Notes under the pieces: model-generated
Databases searched by the model: none
What the model saw: the letters and a program-made list of their open reading frames with translations, nothing else
What the model was told of the DNA's origin: nothing
Assembly (NCBI GenBank): GCA_020861055.1
Contig: JAJBTD010000143.1
Location: 1-8,557, forward strand
Length of the DNA stretch: 8,557 nucleotides
Origin: Clostridiales bacterium
Lineage (GTDB): Bacteria > Bacillota > Clostridia > Oscillospirales > Oscillospiraceae
Direction: 5' to 3'
Shown here: positions 8,531-8,557 of the stretch, piece by piece
Layout: each line of letters starts with the position of its first letter
How positions within the stretch are numbered: the stretch's first letter is position 1
Made by a program: the position numbers and the translations under genes

Positions 8531-8557
8531 AAAATCCGCCGCCGGTGTGGCCTCCGG
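8531..8557 (-). terminator. Possible right half of an upstream gene's terminator, cut by the window edge
   Basis: On the minus strand, CCGG (8557-8554), an 8-base loop and CCGGCGGCGG (8545-8536) lead into ATTTTCT. If the missing left arm continues as the complement, this is a GC-rich hairpin followed by a U-run. Only four base pairs are visible inside the window. Confidence 0.3.

Overview
The window is a GC-rich, tightly packed bacterial chromosome segment with every convincing gene on the minus strand. Base composition, strong GGAGG-type ribosome binding sites and gene content (an ecfA1-ecfA2-ecfT-truA block, a DUF5711-type protein and a ClpE-like ATPase) point to a Firmicute of class Clostridia. 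A GC-rich Oscillospirales relative such as the Flavonifractor/Pseudoflavonifractor group is my best guess, by inference only.

Read in the direction of transcription (high to low coordinates), the layout is as follows. A short upstream region (8442-8557) holds a possible terminator tail and a weak promoter. Then come a class I SAM-dependent methyltransferase (8441-7572), ecfA1 (7570-6722), ecfA2 (6637-5762), ecfT (5768-4959), truA (4926-4156), a DUF5711-like single-span membrane protein (4152-2950) and a CvpA-family membrane protein (2932-2261). After a 96-base AT-rich gap carrying a promoter and a perfect inverted repeat comes a Clp/Hsp100 ATPase (2164 to beyond base 1; its C-terminus is off the window). 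The first seven genes are separated by 1 to 84 bases or overlap, so they probably form one transcription unit. The Clp gene probably has its own regulated promoter.

Functionally, ecfA1, ecfA2 and ecfT encode the shared energy-coupling module of group II ECF vitamin and metal importers. No substrate-binding S component is present here, so it must be encoded elsewhere. truA makes tRNA pseudouridines and the methyltransferase probably modifies RNA, so the operon mixes RNA modification with uptake. The DUF5711 and CvpA proteins are envelope proteins of unclear role. The Clp ATPase is a stress or proteolysis unfoldase.

I saw no mobile element, CRISPR array, rRNA or tRNA gene, and no clear undescribed system. 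The best leads are the domain make-up of the Clp ATPase (N-terminal zinc finger, charged linker, ClpB-length coiled-coil middle domain) and the inverted repeat that brackets the -10 box of its promoter.
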